The notes: generated by a model not told the origin, from the sequence alone. A DNA stretch of 64,000 nucleotides from an uncultured Clostridia bacterium (GCA_927417275.1 CAKMJV010000010.1:124001-188000), one strand, 5' to 3'. Positions 25,427 to 34,951 are shown, numbered from the stretch's first letter. Program-made: numbers and translations.

Positions 25427-26560
25427 ATGAAGTTTAGAACGATAGGCGAAACGGGAATCGAGGCATCAGTTCTGGGATTAGGATGTATGCGATTACCCAT
25501 GACTCAAGGAGAAAAACCACAAATCGATGAAGTGCAAGCAACAGAAATGTTAAGATATGCCATCAATCACGGTGTAAATTATATTGATACTGCGTATCCT
25601 TACCATGATGGAGAAAGTGAGCCTTTTGTTGGAAAAGCACTGAAAGATGGGTATAGAGAACGCGTCACTTTGATAACGAAATCTCCAGGATGGTTAATAC
25701 AGACGCAGGCGGATTTTCATAGATTGCTCGATGAACAACTAGAGAAACTGCAAACATCACATGTGGATATTTATCTGCTTCATGCACTGAACAGAACCAC
25801 TTGGGATATGTTTAAAAGCATCGACGTGTTTTCGGCGATTGAAGAAGCCAAACGTCTTGGGAAAATTAAGCACATAGGATTTTCATTTCATGACAAGTTC
25901 GAAGTGTTTGAAGAAATCATAAACGCTTATGATTGGGAAGTGTGTATGTTACAACTTAATTATATGGATATGCATGAACAAGCGGGTTTAAAAGGATTAG
26001 AACTTGCAGCTTCTAAAGGCGTTCCTGTGATCGTTATGGAACCACTAAAAGGCGGCATGCTTGCGACACCATCGGATGACATCAAGGCGATTTGGGACAC
26101 GTACCCTGTAAAGCGATCACCAGTAGAATGGGCGATGCGTTATGTTGCAAACTTTGAAAACGTCAAAGTGGTACTCAGCGGTATGTCAACGCTTGAGCAG
26201 CTCAAAGAAAACATCGAGATCGCCGACCGTTTAGAGGTGGATAACTTAGATGAAGCGGGCCTTGCTTGTGTTGAACAAGTTAGAGAGGCATATGCATCTA
26301 GGGTGCAGGTTCCGTGTACACAATGTAAATACTGTGTGCCATGTCCGCACGGTGTTGAAATACCAAGAGTATTCACACATTATAACCGCGCACATATTTT
26401 TAATGCGATTGACGCCATGCGTACCCAATATCAATCGCAGTTTAAACCTGAAGCAAAAGCCAGTCAATGCGTAGCATGTGGTCTTTGTGAACCAAAATGC
26501 CCACAAAATATTGCCATTATAAAGCAACTGGAGAAAGTTACAGAAGTCTTTGGTGCATAG
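25427..26560 (+). CDS. Aldo/keto reductase with C-terminal 4Fe-4S ferredoxin domain
   Basis: 377 residues, ATG after AAGGGAGG. The reductase barrel (1-290) shows GLGCMRLP, the catalytic aspartate and tyrosine in NYIDTAYPYHDGESE, and KSPGW with the lysine. The tail has CTQCKYCVPCPHGV and CVACGLCEPKCPQNI, two cysteine clusters forming a ferredoxin-like module. This subfamily is common in Clostridia; its electron donor and substrate are largely undefined. Confidence 0.92.
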   Translation: MKFRTIGETGIEASVLGLGCMRLPMTQGEKPQIDEVQATEMLRYAINHGVNYIDTAYPYHDGESEPFVGKALKDGYRERVTLITKSPGWLIQTQADFHRLLDEQLEKLQTSHVDIYLLHALNRTTWDMFKSIDVFSAIEEAKRLGKIKHIGFSFHDKFEVFEEIINAYDWEVCMLQLNYMDMHEQAGLKGLELAASKGVPVIVMEPLKGGMLATPSDDIKAIWDTYPVKRSPVEWAMRYVANFENVKVVLSGMSTLEQLKENIEIADRLEVDNLDEAGLACVEQVREAYASRVQVPCTQCKYCVPCPHGVEIPRVFTHYNRAHIFNAIDAMRTQYQSQFKPEAKASQCVACGLCEPKCPQNIAIIKQLEKVTEVFGA

Positions 26561-26599
26561 TAAGGGCTTCAAAAAAAACAACAAGTCTTACTAATTATA

Positions 26600-26628
26600 T
26601 TGAAACCCCAAGTAAAACGCACTATAAT
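26600..26628 (+). promoter_or_regulatory. Promoter of the Mpv17-like membrane protein gene
   Basis: TTGAAA (26600-26605), 17 bases, TATAAT (26623-26628), near consensus, 39 bases before the TTG start. Confidence 0.72.
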
Positions 26629-26640
26629 GATTTAAGAACG

Positions 26641-26653
26641 ATCATTAAATGAT
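26641..26653. promoter_or_regulatory. 13-bp palindrome just downstream of the 26600 promoter
   Basis: ATCATT-A-AATGAT, perfect 6-base arms, around +6 to +18 of the predicted transcript, placed to act as an operator. Too short to be certain. Confidence 0.35.
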
Positions 26654-26667
26654 AGCGAGGTGGCCTT

Positions 26668-27312
26668 TTGAAAAAAGGAGATTTTATTTGGGGTTTTGTT
26701 TTATTTGCATTTATCGCTTTTGTTGCCTATCCAGATACACATGTTTTGTTTGTGAATTTCACCAGTGCGCAACCTTATATAGGCGGATTTATCAAGTTCG
26801 CGTTATTAGCAACCATGGGTGAAATGTTGGTTGTAAGGTTGTCAACGGGCAATTGGAAAAAGGCACCAGGATTTATATGGCGTGTAATTATATGGGGGCT
26901 ATTAGGTATCGTAATTACCTTGATTTTCTCCATATTTAGTGGCGGGGTTTCAAGTGCACTTGAAAATGGCATGTTGATCGGCAAAGGGAACAAATTTGCT
27001 TTTGCATTTTTTACGAGTTTACTGATGAACTGTACTTTTGCACCAACGATGATGGCTTTTCACCGCTACACCGATACGTACTTAGATTTGAAATATGGAG
27101 AGGGTGTTAAAAAACCAACAGTTGAAGATGTAGTAGGTCGAATCGATTGGAAAGGTTTTGTGTCATTCGTCGTGATAAAGACGATTCCGTTTTTCTGGAT
27201 TCCAGCACATACTGTGACGTTTTTATTACCACCAGAATATCGCGTACTTGTAGCCGCATTCTTAAGTATTGCACTGGGCCTATTATTGACCATCGCAAAG
27301 AGAAAAAAATAA
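26668..27312 (+). CDS. Multi-span membrane protein, Mpv17/PMP22-like C-terminus
   Basis: 214 residues from TTG with GCGAGGTGG upstream. About four to five hydrophobic segments (5-25, 35-55, 72-93, 105-125, 165-205). The last part (IDWKGFVSF, then FFWIPAHTVTFLLPPEYRVLVAAFLSI) strongly resembles the W-P-x-NF-x-VP-x-x-R-V signature of the Mpv17/PMP22 family, though the match is by eye. Mpv17 homologues may be small channels in organelle membranes; bacterial roles are undefined. Own promoter and terminator, so it is a single-gene unit. Confidence 0.6.
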   Translation: MKKGDFIWGFVLFAFIAFVAYPDTHVLFVNFTSAQPYIGGFIKFALLATMGEMLVVRLSTGNWKKAPGFIWRVIIWGLLGIVITLIFSIFSGGVSSALENGMLIGKGNKFAFAFFTSLLMNCTFAPTMMAFHRYTDTYLDLKYGEGVKKPTVEDVVGRIDWKGFVSFVVIKTIPFFWIPAHTVTFLLPPEYRVLVAAFLSIALGLLLTIAKRKK

Positions 27313-27322
27313 TTGTTTCTAG

Positions 27323-27364
27323 CAAACCATGTAAAACAGATGTTTTATGTGGTTTGTTTTATTA
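27323..27364 (+). terminator. Terminator of the Mpv17-like gene
   Basis: CAAACC...GGTTTG outer stem with GTAAAAC/GTTTTAT inside, followed by TTTTATT. Confidence 0.72.
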
Positions 27365-27444
27365 TAATCAAAATTTAAGATGTGTTTATGCCAAAGGTTT
27401 GATAAAATGAATGTACAGGAATAAATAGACGTTAGGAGTGTGGC

Positions 27445-28980
27445 ATGCAGAATAAGAAAATCATCATAAGTTTGGGGTTAATTCTAATCGTTGTACTGGT
27501 AGGTGGATTTGCCTTGTCGCTACAACGTGATGATAAAACACCCGTTACAACTGAAGCAGTGGCGAGCACAGAACCAGAAGCAACAACTGAAGATCCAGAA
27601 ATTGCAGCAAAGTTAGAGGAAGAGAAACGCCTTGCAGAAGAAAAAGCGTTGGAAGAAGCACGCGTTAAAGAAGAAGAAAGGCAAATGTCGATTAAGGAAA
27701 ACACTTATTTTGTTGCACTTGGAGGCGCTACTGTATGGTCGACGGCACTTGAAGATAAAACCATCGTGAGTGAGATGACAGAAAAAAGCAAAGTCTACGT
27801 AAGTGAGTGGATTAAAGATGCTCAAGGTGAAAATGTTTATGCGCAGATAAAACACGATATTGATGCAGAGGAAACATTGGGCTATGTTGCTTTTGATGAT
27901 TTGGTAAAAGAAAAAATAGCGTTTATTTCAAAGGCGTATGATGATGTGGATTACAGTCCATTTACAAAGCACGATGCATTTGAAGAGAATCCTAAAATAG
28001 ATGTAAAAGGCGTTTATGTAACAGGCCACTCTGCGAGAGGCGATCGACTAGATGATTTGCTTGCCTTGGTAGATGAAACGGACATCAATGCATTTGTAAT
28101 AGATGTAAAAGACGATAATGGTCATCTGTTGTTTTATTCAAATACAGCTGAAACATATAATCCAGAAGCAAATAACCATGTTTTTATAAAAGATATGCCT
28201 GCATTTATAGAGAAAATGAAGGCACATAATGTGTATTTGATTGCTCGAATCGTTACGTTTAAGTCACCCATTTATGCGCGTACAAATCCCGATCGAGCAA
28301 TCGTATACAAAGGGAGTCAAGCGCTTTATAGCGACGCAGATAAGTTGATTTGGGCATCACCGCATGATCGCGAGTTATGGGCGTATAATGTGGGCGTGGC
28401 AAAAGAAGCAGCTGAGTATGGATTTAATGAAATCCAATTTGACTACGTGCGTTTTCCTGCCATCGCAAACAAAAATGCCATGGACTATAAAAACGAGACG
28501 GAAGAATCACCAAGTGCGGCTATTCAGCACTTTTTAAAGTATGCTTATGAAGAATTGACGCCACATAATGTTTACATCGCGGCAGATGTTTTTGGCTGGG
28601 CTGCTACAGCCGTTGATGATGTTGGTATCGGACAACATTGGGAATCTGTGGCTAATGTCGTTGACTATATTTGTCCAATGATGTATCCTAGCCATTATGG
28701 GCCAAATAATTTTGGATTGTCTGTTCCAGATGCTTTCCCATATGAAACCATCGATTTGTCTGTAAAGGATGCACTGGCGAGAAACGCAAATATTGAGACA
28801 CCTGGTCTTATTAGACCTTGGATACAGGACTTTACAGCACCATGGGTAAAGGGTTATATTCGTTATGGTGCAAAAGAAGTACGTGCGCAAATAGACGCTT
28901 TAAAAGCAAATGGCATCAATGAGTATTTGCTATGGAATGCAGGTAATTACTACTCTAAAGATGCTTTGAAAAACGATTAA
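27445..28980 (+). CDS. DUF4015 putative glycoside hydrolase, membrane-anchored
   Basis: 511 residues, ATG after TAGGAGTG. N-terminal membrane anchor (6-24), an acidic/alanine-rich linker to about 75 (EAEATTEDPEIAAKLEEEKRLAEEKALEEAR-type helix), an SH3-like beta region (85-150), then the DUF4015 barrel from about 187: VKGVYVTGHSARG, AFVIDVKDDNGHLLF, YLIARIVTFKSP, EIQFDYVRFP, YIAADVFGWAA, ICPMMYPSHYGP, LLWNAGNYYS. This domain is related to alpha-glycosidase barrels and is assumed to act on cell-wall or surface polysaccharide. Outside the membrane by topology. Seventeen bases before pyrE, so probably co-transcribed. Confidence 0.88.
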   Translation: MQNKKIIISLGLILIVVLVGGFALSLQRDDKTPVTTEAVASTEPEATTEDPEIAAKLEEEKRLAEEKALEEARVKEEERQMSIKENTYFVALGGATVWSTALEDKTIVSEMTEKSKVYVSEWIKDAQGENVYAQIKHDIDAEETLGYVAFDDLVKEKIAFISKAYDDVDYSPFTKHDAFEENPKIDVKGVYVTGHSARGDRLDDLLALVDETDINAFVIDVKDDNGHLLFYSNTAETYNPEANNHVFIKDMPAFIEKMKAHNVYLIARIVTFKSPIYARTNPDRAIVYKGSQALYSDADKLIWASPHDRELWAYNVGVAKEAAEYGFNEIQFDYVRFPAIANKNAMDYKNETEESPSAAIQHFLKYAYEELTPHNVYIAADVFGWAATAVDDVGIGQHWESVANVVDYICPMMYPSHYGPNNFGLSVPDAFPYETIDLSVKDALARNANIETPGLIRPWIQDFTAPWVKGYIRYGAKEVRAQIDALKANGINEYLLWNAGNYYSKDALKND

Positions 28981-28997
28981 ATAAATTGGAGGATCCT

Positions 28998-29630
28998 ATG
29001 CTAGCGAGAGAGATTGCAGAATCTTTATTAGAGATTAAAGCTGTAACAGTCGTTGATGAGAATCATTTATTTACATGGGTTTCAGGGATTAAGTCCCCTG
29101 TGTATTGCGACAACCGCATGACCATTAGTTACCCTGAGGTACGCGATAAGATCGCAAATGGATTTGCGGATCATATTCGAAAGTTTTATCCAGATGTTGA
29201 AATTATAGCGGGTACAGCGACAGCGGGTATTCCACATGCAGCCTGGGTGGCACAAATTCTAGGGTTGCCCATGGTTTATGTGAGAAGTGGCGCTAAGGAA
29301 CATGGCAAAGGGAAACAAACCGAAGGGGTTTTGCCAGCGGGTGCAAAAGTGGTCTTAATCGAAGATTTACTGTCTACCGGTGGGAGTTCACTTAAGGCTT
29401 GTGAGGCTTTAACGACAGAAGGTGCAAATGTTCTGTGTGTTTTAGCGATTTTCAGTTACAATTTTACCAGTGTGGATACTGCATTTGCTGAGGCGCATAT
29501 ACCATTTTATGCACTAAGTGATTATGAAACGCTTTTGCCTATTGCGGTAGAAATGGGTGCTGTAAAATCGGAATCATTGGAACTACTTAAAAAGTGGAGT
29601 AAAAATCCTAAAATGTTTACAGAAAAATAA
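28998..29630 (+). CDS. pyrE: Orotate phosphoribosyltransferase
   Basis: The ATG at 28998 is chosen because GGAGG lies at 28989-28993; the in-frame TTG at 28986 precedes that site. 210 residues. The PRPP-binding motif is VVLIEDLLSTGGSS, with SGIKSPVYCDNR and TATAGIPHAAW near the N-terminus, as in bacterial PyrE. It makes orotidine 5'-phosphate from orotate and PRPP. It sits apart from other pyr genes, between a putative hydrolase and trmB. Confidence 0.95.
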   Translation: MLAREIAESLLEIKAVTVVDENHLFTWVSGIKSPVYCDNRMTISYPEVRDKIANGFADHIRKFYPDVEIIAGTATAGIPHAAWVAQILGLPMVYVRSGAKEHGKGKQTEGVLPAGAKVVLIEDLLSTGGSSLKACEALTTEGANVLCVLAIFSYNFTSVDTAFAEAHIPFYALSDYETLLPIAVEMGAVKSESLELLKKWSKNPKMFTEK

Positions 29631-29656
29631 GTATGAAAATAAATTGAGGTGTGAAC

Positions 29657-30298
29657 TTGAGAGTTAGAAAAAAACCAGGTGCTTATGAAGCGCTTGTTGA
29701 AGATGAAAAGTATTTTGTTGAAGTCCCAGAAGCACACAAGGGCAGTTGGAAGGCCCTTTTCGGCAATGATAACCCTATACACGCTGAATTTGGCGGTGGT
29801 AAAGGCAAATTTGCCATAGGCATGGCAGTACAATATCCCATGATAAATTTTATCATGGTGGATGCGGTTACTGAGGTTGCATTAAAAGCAGTGGAACGTG
29901 CAAATGAACTGGATTTACCCAATTTGAAAATCATCAAAATTGATTTGCAGTTTGCTGAAAACTATTTTGCAGAGGGCGAACTTGAACGGATCTACTTAAA
30001 TTTTAGCGATCCTTGGCCGAAGAAAAGACATTATAAACGAAGATTGACCTATCGAGAATTCTTAAAGGTCTATGAAAAACTTCTGATTAAAGGGGGTTGG
30101 ATTCATTTTAAAACCGACAATCGAAGTCTTTTCGAATTTTCACTGAATGAGTTTGCAGAGATAGATTGCATCATGAGGCATATTTCGTTAGATTTACATG
30201 CTAATCCAACACCTGATAATGTAATGACAGAGTATGAAGAGAAATTTTCAGCCATGGGATATCCTATTTTCAGGGTAGAGGTATCCTTTAGAGTATAG
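29657..30298 (+). CDS. trmB: tRNA (guanine-N7-)-methyltransferase
   Basis: Start chosen at TTG 29657 (MRVRKKPGAYEAL), five bases after GAGGTG; the GTG at 29651 lies inside that ribosome site. 213 residues. AdoMet domain with AEFGGGKGKFA, and the diagnostic FSDPWPKKRHYKRRL motif followed by FKTDN, both specific to TrmB. It methylates G46 of tRNA variable loops. Confidence 0.95.
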   Translation: MRVRKKPGAYEALVEDEKYFVEVPEAHKGSWKALFGNDNPIHAEFGGGKGKFAIGMAVQYPMINFIMVDAVTEVALKAVERANELDLPNLKIIKIDLQFAENYFAEGELERIYLNFSDPWPKKRHYKRRLTYREFLKVYEKLLIKGGWIHFKTDNRSLFEFSLNEFAEIDCIMRHISLDLHANPTPDNVMTEYEEKFSAMGYPIFRVEVSFRV

Positions 30299-30323
30299 TC
30301 CTTAAAGACAGGAGGGGGCGCGT

Positions 30324-31868
30324 ATTTTTAAAAAAGTCTTTTTTATAGGGGTCGCCTTTATCATTTTATTGATCTCAGTGGCTTATATTAGTGGTGTTTT
30401 TAATGATTTATCATTTGACTCGCCGATATTAAGTACGGTCTACTCTGCGGTTACATTTTTGTTTAGAGTGAATATATTATGGATTGGATTGGTTATTTTT
30501 TTAGAGAATAAGAACCCCTCAAGAACACTGGCGTGGTTGCTCGTTTTGGTTTTGATACCCGTTATAGGTTTTTTTATCTATATCTTATTTGGTAGAAGTT
30601 ATCGTAAAAAGAGACAAGCAAAAGCAAAGATCTTAAGTGATTCTGATCGCATGCAGAAAGCGGCGGAAGTTCAAACGGGGCTACTTGAGTTTATGGATTT
30701 ACCTAACAGTGAAAATCCAGCAAACAAAAGATTGATGCAACTTCTACTCACAAACGCTAAAGCACCATTTTCTATGAGTAATGAAGTCACTGTTTTAACA
30801 AATGGTATCAGCAAATTTGATCGGCTGTTTGGTTGTATTCGCGCAGCGAAAGATCATATTCATCTGGAGTATTTCATCATTAAGGATGATAGAATAGGGA
30901 ATGAACTTAAGGATTTACTCATTCAAAAATCTAATGAAGGCGTCAAAGTACGCGTTGTTTTTGATGATGTTGGCTCTTTGGCATTGGGAAAAAAGTACTT
31001 GCGTGCGCTTAAGTTAGCAGATATTGAAACTTTTGCTTTTTTTAAAGTCCCACTCCCACTATTCTCGCGAGATTTGAACTATCGAAATCACAGAAAAATA
31101 GCGATTATTGATGGTGAAGTTGGTTTTGTGGGTGGTCTTAATATCGGCGATGAGTATATCGGCAACTCAGAAAAATTTGAGTTTTGGCGCGATACGCATT
31201 TAGAGATTAAAGGCGAAGCTGTTTATGCACTTCAAACGATATTTTTAAATGACTGGAACTACGTATCAAAACAGTACGTACAAGGTGGGCGCTATTATCC
31301 AGAAGTGCGTGTGAAAAATACGTCTTTGGTTCAAATTGCAGCATCGGGACCAGACTCTGAATGGAAGAGCATCCTTCAGGCTTTCTATAAAATGATTTCC
31401 AATGCCGTCGATAAAATTTGGATTACTACGCCTTATTTGGTGCCTGAAGAGAGTATCTTGATGGGCCTTAAGGCTGCGGCACTAAGCGGTATAGATGTTA
31501 AAATCATAATTCCATCTCAACCCGATCACTTTTTTGTTTACTGGGCTTCACAAGCCAATATCCAAGACTTGCTTGAAGCGGGCGTAAAAATATATCAATA
31601 TAAAAACGGTTTTATTCACTCTAAAATATTGATCGTCGATCGATTGGCTGCTACAGTTGGAACCGCGAATTTAGATATACGATCTATGGAAATAAATTTT
31701 GAAGTGAACGCATTTTTATATGATGTTGATGTCATCATTCGTTTAGAGGAAGATTTTGTTCAGGATTTAGAAGACAGTTTAGCATATGAAATTGATGTGT
31801 TTAAGAAGAGAAAAGTGTATCGAAGGTTTTTAGAAGCCATGGGTAGATTGGTTTCTCCACTTCAATAA
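30324..31868 (+). CDS. cls: Cardiolipin synthase, apparently started at ATT
   Basis: 514 residues. After an in-frame stop at 30303 no ATG, GTG or TTG occurs before TTG 30369, but ATT 30324 stands six bases after a strong AGGAGGGGG, and starting there gives MFKKVFFIGVAFIILL, a complete first membrane helix. TTG 30369 has no ribosome site and would cut that helix. Second helix pair about 50-92; then two phospholipase-D motifs, H256-x-K-x4-D (HRKIAIID) and H432-x-K-x4-D (HSKILIVD). It condenses two phosphatidylglycerols to cardiolipin in the membrane. A sequencing error at the start cannot be excluded. Confidence 0.93.
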   Translation: MFKKVFFIGVAFIILLISVAYISGVFNDLSFDSPILSTVYSAVTFLFRVNILWIGLVIFLENKNPSRTLAWLLVLVLIPVIGFFIYILFGRSYRKKRQAKAKILSDSDRMQKAAEVQTGLLEFMDLPNSENPANKRLMQLLLTNAKAPFSMSNEVTVLTNGISKFDRLFGCIRAAKDHIHLEYFIIKDDRIGNELKDLLIQKSNEGVKVRVVFDDVGSLALGKKYLRALKLADIETFAFFKVPLPLFSRDLNYRNHRKIAIIDGEVGFVGGLNIGDEYIGNSEKFEFWRDTHLEIKGEAVYALQTIFLNDWNYVSKQYVQGGRYYPEVRVKNTSLVQIAASGPDSEWKSILQAFYKMISNAVDKIWITTPYLVPEESILMGLKAAALSGIDVKIIIPSQPDHFFVYWASQANIQDLLEAGVKIYQYKNGFIHSKILIVDRLAATVGTANLDIRSMEINFEVNAFLYDVDVIIRLEEDFVQDLEDSLAYEIDVFKKRKVYRRFLEAMGRLVSPLQ

Positions 31869-31882
31869 ATAGGAGGCTTTGA

Positions 31883-32335
31883 GTGATTTATTTTATAGGT
31901 ATGGCACTACTTATTGCATTTGATCAATGGACTAAAAAATGGGCGATTGAATCGTTAATGCTGCAGGGGCCAAAATCATGGATTGAAGGCTTAATTGGCT
32001 TCCGCTATGCAGAAAATACAGGCGCGGCATTTAGTATTTTAAGAGATAAGCAACTTTTGCTCATTATATTAACATCAGTAATCATATTAGGATTATGTGG
32101 CTACTTGATCAAGGCGATTAGAACGGACGCACATGTAACGGTTAAATGGGCGTATATGTTGTTAATCTCAGGTGCTATAGGGAATTTTATAGACCGTGTG
32201 CGTTTGAATTATGTGGTCGATTTTCTAGAATTTAGATTCATCAATTTTCCGATATTCAACATCGCTGATATTTGTGTGGTGGTAGGGGTTTCATTATTGG
32301 CCATTGCAACATTCTTTTTCAAGTATGATTTTTAA
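31883..32335 (+). CDS. lspA: Lipoprotein signal peptidase (signal peptidase II)
   Basis: 150 residues, GTG start with AGGAGG at 31871-31876. Four membrane helices; catalytic aspartates D104 (GNFIDRV) and D129 (FNIADI), with NTGAAFSIL before them. It cleaves lipoprotein signals such as those of ApbE, the FMN-binding protein and PrsA in this window. Fourteen bases after cls. Confidence 0.96.
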   Translation: MIYFIGMALLIAFDQWTKKWAIESLMLQGPKSWIEGLIGFRYAENTGAAFSILRDKQLLLIILTSVIILGLCGYLIKAIRTDAHVTVKWAYMLLISGAIGNFIDRVRLNYVVDFLEFRFINFPIFNIADICVVVGVSLLAIATFFFKYDF

Positions 32336-32457
32336 CTGTTATATAATTGTAAAAAAATCTTAATGAAATTCAAATGCGCAGTGCTTGTGTTTGTGATAAA
32401 ATATAATGCATAGTGCATAATCTGTCTATTATTTGTGTCTGACTGGAAGGAATTAGA

Positions 32458-33495
32458 ATGAAATTTTATGTTAAGTTATTTATAATTGCATTTGTAGGAT
32501 TTATGGTGTTATTTGGGAGTATATTATTTGCTTTAGATTTGATCTATTCATCATCTCAGTCCGATGTAAATCACGTCGTTGAAGCAACAACAGAACCAGA
32601 TAATTCCGTTGATCCCATAGAGGATCCTGTCGATTTTGAAGATGATCGAACAGAACTTCGAAAAATTGCGGAGTCCTCGGACACGCGTATAAATATCATC
32701 GCTTTTGGTCTAAATGAAATGCTTGCAGACACGATGATGTTATTTAGTTATGATACGGATTCAAATAAATTGGACATCATGTCCATTCCCAGAGATACTT
32801 ATAATGTAATTGAAGGATATAACGCAACGGATCAGAAAAAATTAAACGCTGTTTACGGTCTTGCTAGTATTGGCGGGGTAAATGGTATGAAGACGATTTT
32901 GTCAGAATTCTTAGATATTCCTATCCACTATTACTTAAAAGTAGAATTTAGTGCAGTTGAAGCCGTAGTAAACACGCTTGGTGGATATGAAGTGACCGTT
33001 CCGTTTGATATGGATTATGATGATTATTATGATAAGCCACCGCTTCACATTCATTTTAAAAAAGGCTACCAAGTGTTAAATGGTGCAGATACGGTTAAGT
33101 TTTTGAGATTTCGGAAAAATAATTCAGGTACGATTTCTGAGGGGGATGTCCATAGGATACCAAGACAACAACATTTTGTGAATACCATGATGCAAAAAGC
33201 CATTAGTTCGAAATTACCTTCCGTTATAAATACGATTATTGGTGGAAAATATGTGGCCACGGATATGACGCTTGAAGAAGCCTTAACACTGGCTATAAAA
33301 GCAGCTTCATTAGAGAGTGAAGATATAGAGTTTTATACATTAGAAGGTGAAGCGAAATGGATTAACAATGTTTCTTACTGGATACATGACCCTGCAGCAC
33401 TGGAAAAAACACTTTATAGTTACTATGGATTTGAAATAGAGGATAAAACAGAGTTGGTTGAAGAAACAACAGAAACTACAACAGTAAAGCCATAA
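32458..33495 (+). CDS. LytR-CpsA-Psr (LCP) family cell-wall glycopolymer ligase
   Basis: 345 residues, ATG with TGGAAGGAATTAG upstream. A single N-terminal anchor (about 5-27), acidic linker, then the LCP domain: ADTMMLFSYD, IMSIPRDTYN, LNAVYGLASIGGVNGM, VNTLGGYEV and RIPRQQHFV with the conserved arginines. These enzymes attach teichoic acid or other glycopolymers to peptidoglycan outside the membrane. C-terminal threonine/glutamate tail. A bidirectional hairpin separates it from convergent murC. Confidence 0.92.
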   Translation: MKFYVKLFIIAFVGFMVLFGSILFALDLIYSSSQSDVNHVVEATTEPDNSVDPIEDPVDFEDDRTELRKIAESSDTRINIIAFGLNEMLADTMMLFSYDTDSNKLDIMSIPRDTYNVIEGYNATDQKKLNAVYGLASIGGVNGMKTILSEFLDIPIHYYLKVEFSAVEAVVNTLGGYEVTVPFDMDYDDYYDKPPLHIHFKKGYQVLNGADTVKFLRFRKNNSGTISEGDVHRIPRQQHFVNTMMQKAISSKLPSVINTIIGGKYVATDMTLEEALTLAIKAASLESEDIEFYTLEGEAKWINNVSYWIHDPAALEKTLYSYYGFEIEDKTELVEETTETTTVKP

Positions 33496-33501
33496 AAAAT
33501 T

Positions 33502-33537
33502 AGGGCCTAAATCACATGTTAATGTGATTTAGGCCCT
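33502..33537. terminator. Bidirectional hairpin between the LCP gene and murC
   Basis: AGGGCCTAAATCACA, six-base loop, TGTGATTTAGGCCCT: perfect 15-base arms. The T run is good on the minus strand (AATTTTTTATG) but poor on the plus strand (TTAAAGG), so it is a clearer terminator for murC. Confidence 0.82.
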
Positions 33538-33565
33538 TTAAAGGTGCAGTAATTGACGTTAAAGT

Positions 33566-34951
33566 CTAGTTGGTTTTCAAAATTTTTAACAGTTGAGGAC
33601 TTAACAGCGAAACATCGCCTGCACCCATGGTGATTACGAGATCGTGTTTAACTGCATGCTGCTTAACATGTGCTAAAATATCGTTTTGGTCAGTGAAATG
33701 GATCACTGAGACACCTTCTTTAATCATCGCATCACATAGCATGCTAGAATTCACTTCGCCAAGATCTTGTTCTCTTGCTGCATAGATATCGCATAATATC
33801 ACTTCATCTGCATATTTAAATGCACTGGCAAAATCATTAAGTAGTTCCTTGGTTCTAGAATACGTGTGTGGTTGGAATATACAAATAATGCGATTGATTT
33901 CAGTCATTCGAGATGCCGCTTCGAGTGTTGCCTTTATTTCGTTTGGATGATGTGCGTAATCATCTACGATGGTTATACCGTTTTCTGTTCCAACCCATTC
34001 AAAGCGACGGTTGGCATTTTTGAAAGTGCTCAGCGCGACTTTTACGCGATCTATATCTTTTGTAAATAAGAGGGCAACTGTAAATGCTGCCAGCGCATTA
34101 TATATGTTGTGTTGTCCAGGTACTTGTAATGATAATGCAGTTATAATTTTCTCTTTGTGAAAAATATCAAATGTTGGATAGCCCATGTTATTATATGTTA
34201 TATTTTTAGCGACATAGTCGCAGTTTTCCCCTAATCCAAAGGTGATACACTTACCTTTATAATAAGGCAATATTTTCCTTGAATTATAATCGTCACCATT
34301 TAAAACCAAAGTCCCTTTATCAATAACGTTCGAAGAAAACTTCACAAAAGCACTTACGATATGATCCAAATTTTTATAGTAGTCAAGATGATCTTCATCG
34401 ATGTTTAAGATTACGCCAACTTTCGGATAAAAAGATAAAAAACTCTCTTTGTATTCACAAGCCTCAGTTATAAACATTTCGCCTTTACCTAGTTTGACAT
34501 TGCTTTTGATATCTGAAAAATAGCCACCTACTAAAGCGGTGGGATCAAAACTTGCATCGTTAAAAATACGTGTGACCATGGAAGTGGTGGTGGTTTTGCC
34601 ATGTGTACCTGAGATGGCGATACTGTTTTTATAACCCGCCATGATTTGGCCTAATAGTTCTGCACGGCTGACACAAGGAATTTTTTGATCAATGGCTGCT
34701 AATATTTCTGGATTATCATCTGCAACAGCAGATGTGTATGCCACCAACTCTGCACCATTTATTTGTTCAGGTTCATGTGCATAATATATTTTAACCCCTT
34801 TTTTAACAAGGGCATCGGTTATAGCAGTAGCATGTAAATCAGAACCTGTAACCTTATGGCCCTGCTCGAGTAAGATTTCGGCGATAGCACTATTACTTAC
34901 GCCACCGATGCCAATGATATGGATATGTGATATTGCTGTTAAATCAATCAT
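33566..34951 (-). CDS. murC: UDP-N-acetylmuramate--L-alanine ligase
   Basis: 461 residues; ATG at 34951 with CGGGGAG upstream. N-terminal Rossmann domain with HIIGIGGVSNSAIAEIL, ATP loop GTHGKTTTTSMV, central-domain TEACEYKESFLS and HLDYY, and C-terminal YAHHPNEIKATL with FQPHTYSRT, all standard for MurC. It adds the first residue of the peptidoglycan stem peptide. murC next to purR is a common clostridial arrangement, here divergent. Confidence 0.97.
   Translation of the reverse strand: MIDLTAISHIHIIGIGGVSNSAIAEILLEQGHKVTGSDLHATAITDALVKKGVKIYYAHEPEQINGAELVAYTSAVADDNPEILAAIDQKIPCVSRAELLGQIMAGYKNSIAISGTHGKTTTTSMVTRIFNDASFDPTALVGGYFSDIKSNVKLGKGEMFITEACEYKESFLSFYPKVGVILNIDEDHLDYYKNLDHIVSAFVKFSSNVIDKGTLVLNGDDYNSRKILPYYKGKCITFGLGENCDYVAKNITYNNMGYPTFDIFHKEKIITALSLQVPGQHNIYNALAAFTVALLFTKDIDRVKVALSTFKNANRRFEWVGTENGITIVDDYAHHPNEIKATLEAASRMTEINRIICIFQPHTYSRTKELLNDFASAFKYADEVILCDIYAAREQDLGEVNSSMLCDAMIKEGVSVIHFTDQNDILAHVKQHAVKHDLVITMGAGDVSLLSPQLLKILKTN

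Noticed and set aside
26246..26584. 112-codon minus-strand frame rich in cysteine
   Set aside because: It is the antisense shadow of the ferredoxin-like cysteine clusters of the aldo/keto reductase and has no ribosome site.
29522..29833. Minus-strand frame across the pyrE-trmB junction
   Set aside because: Antisense to two clear genes and without a ribosome site.
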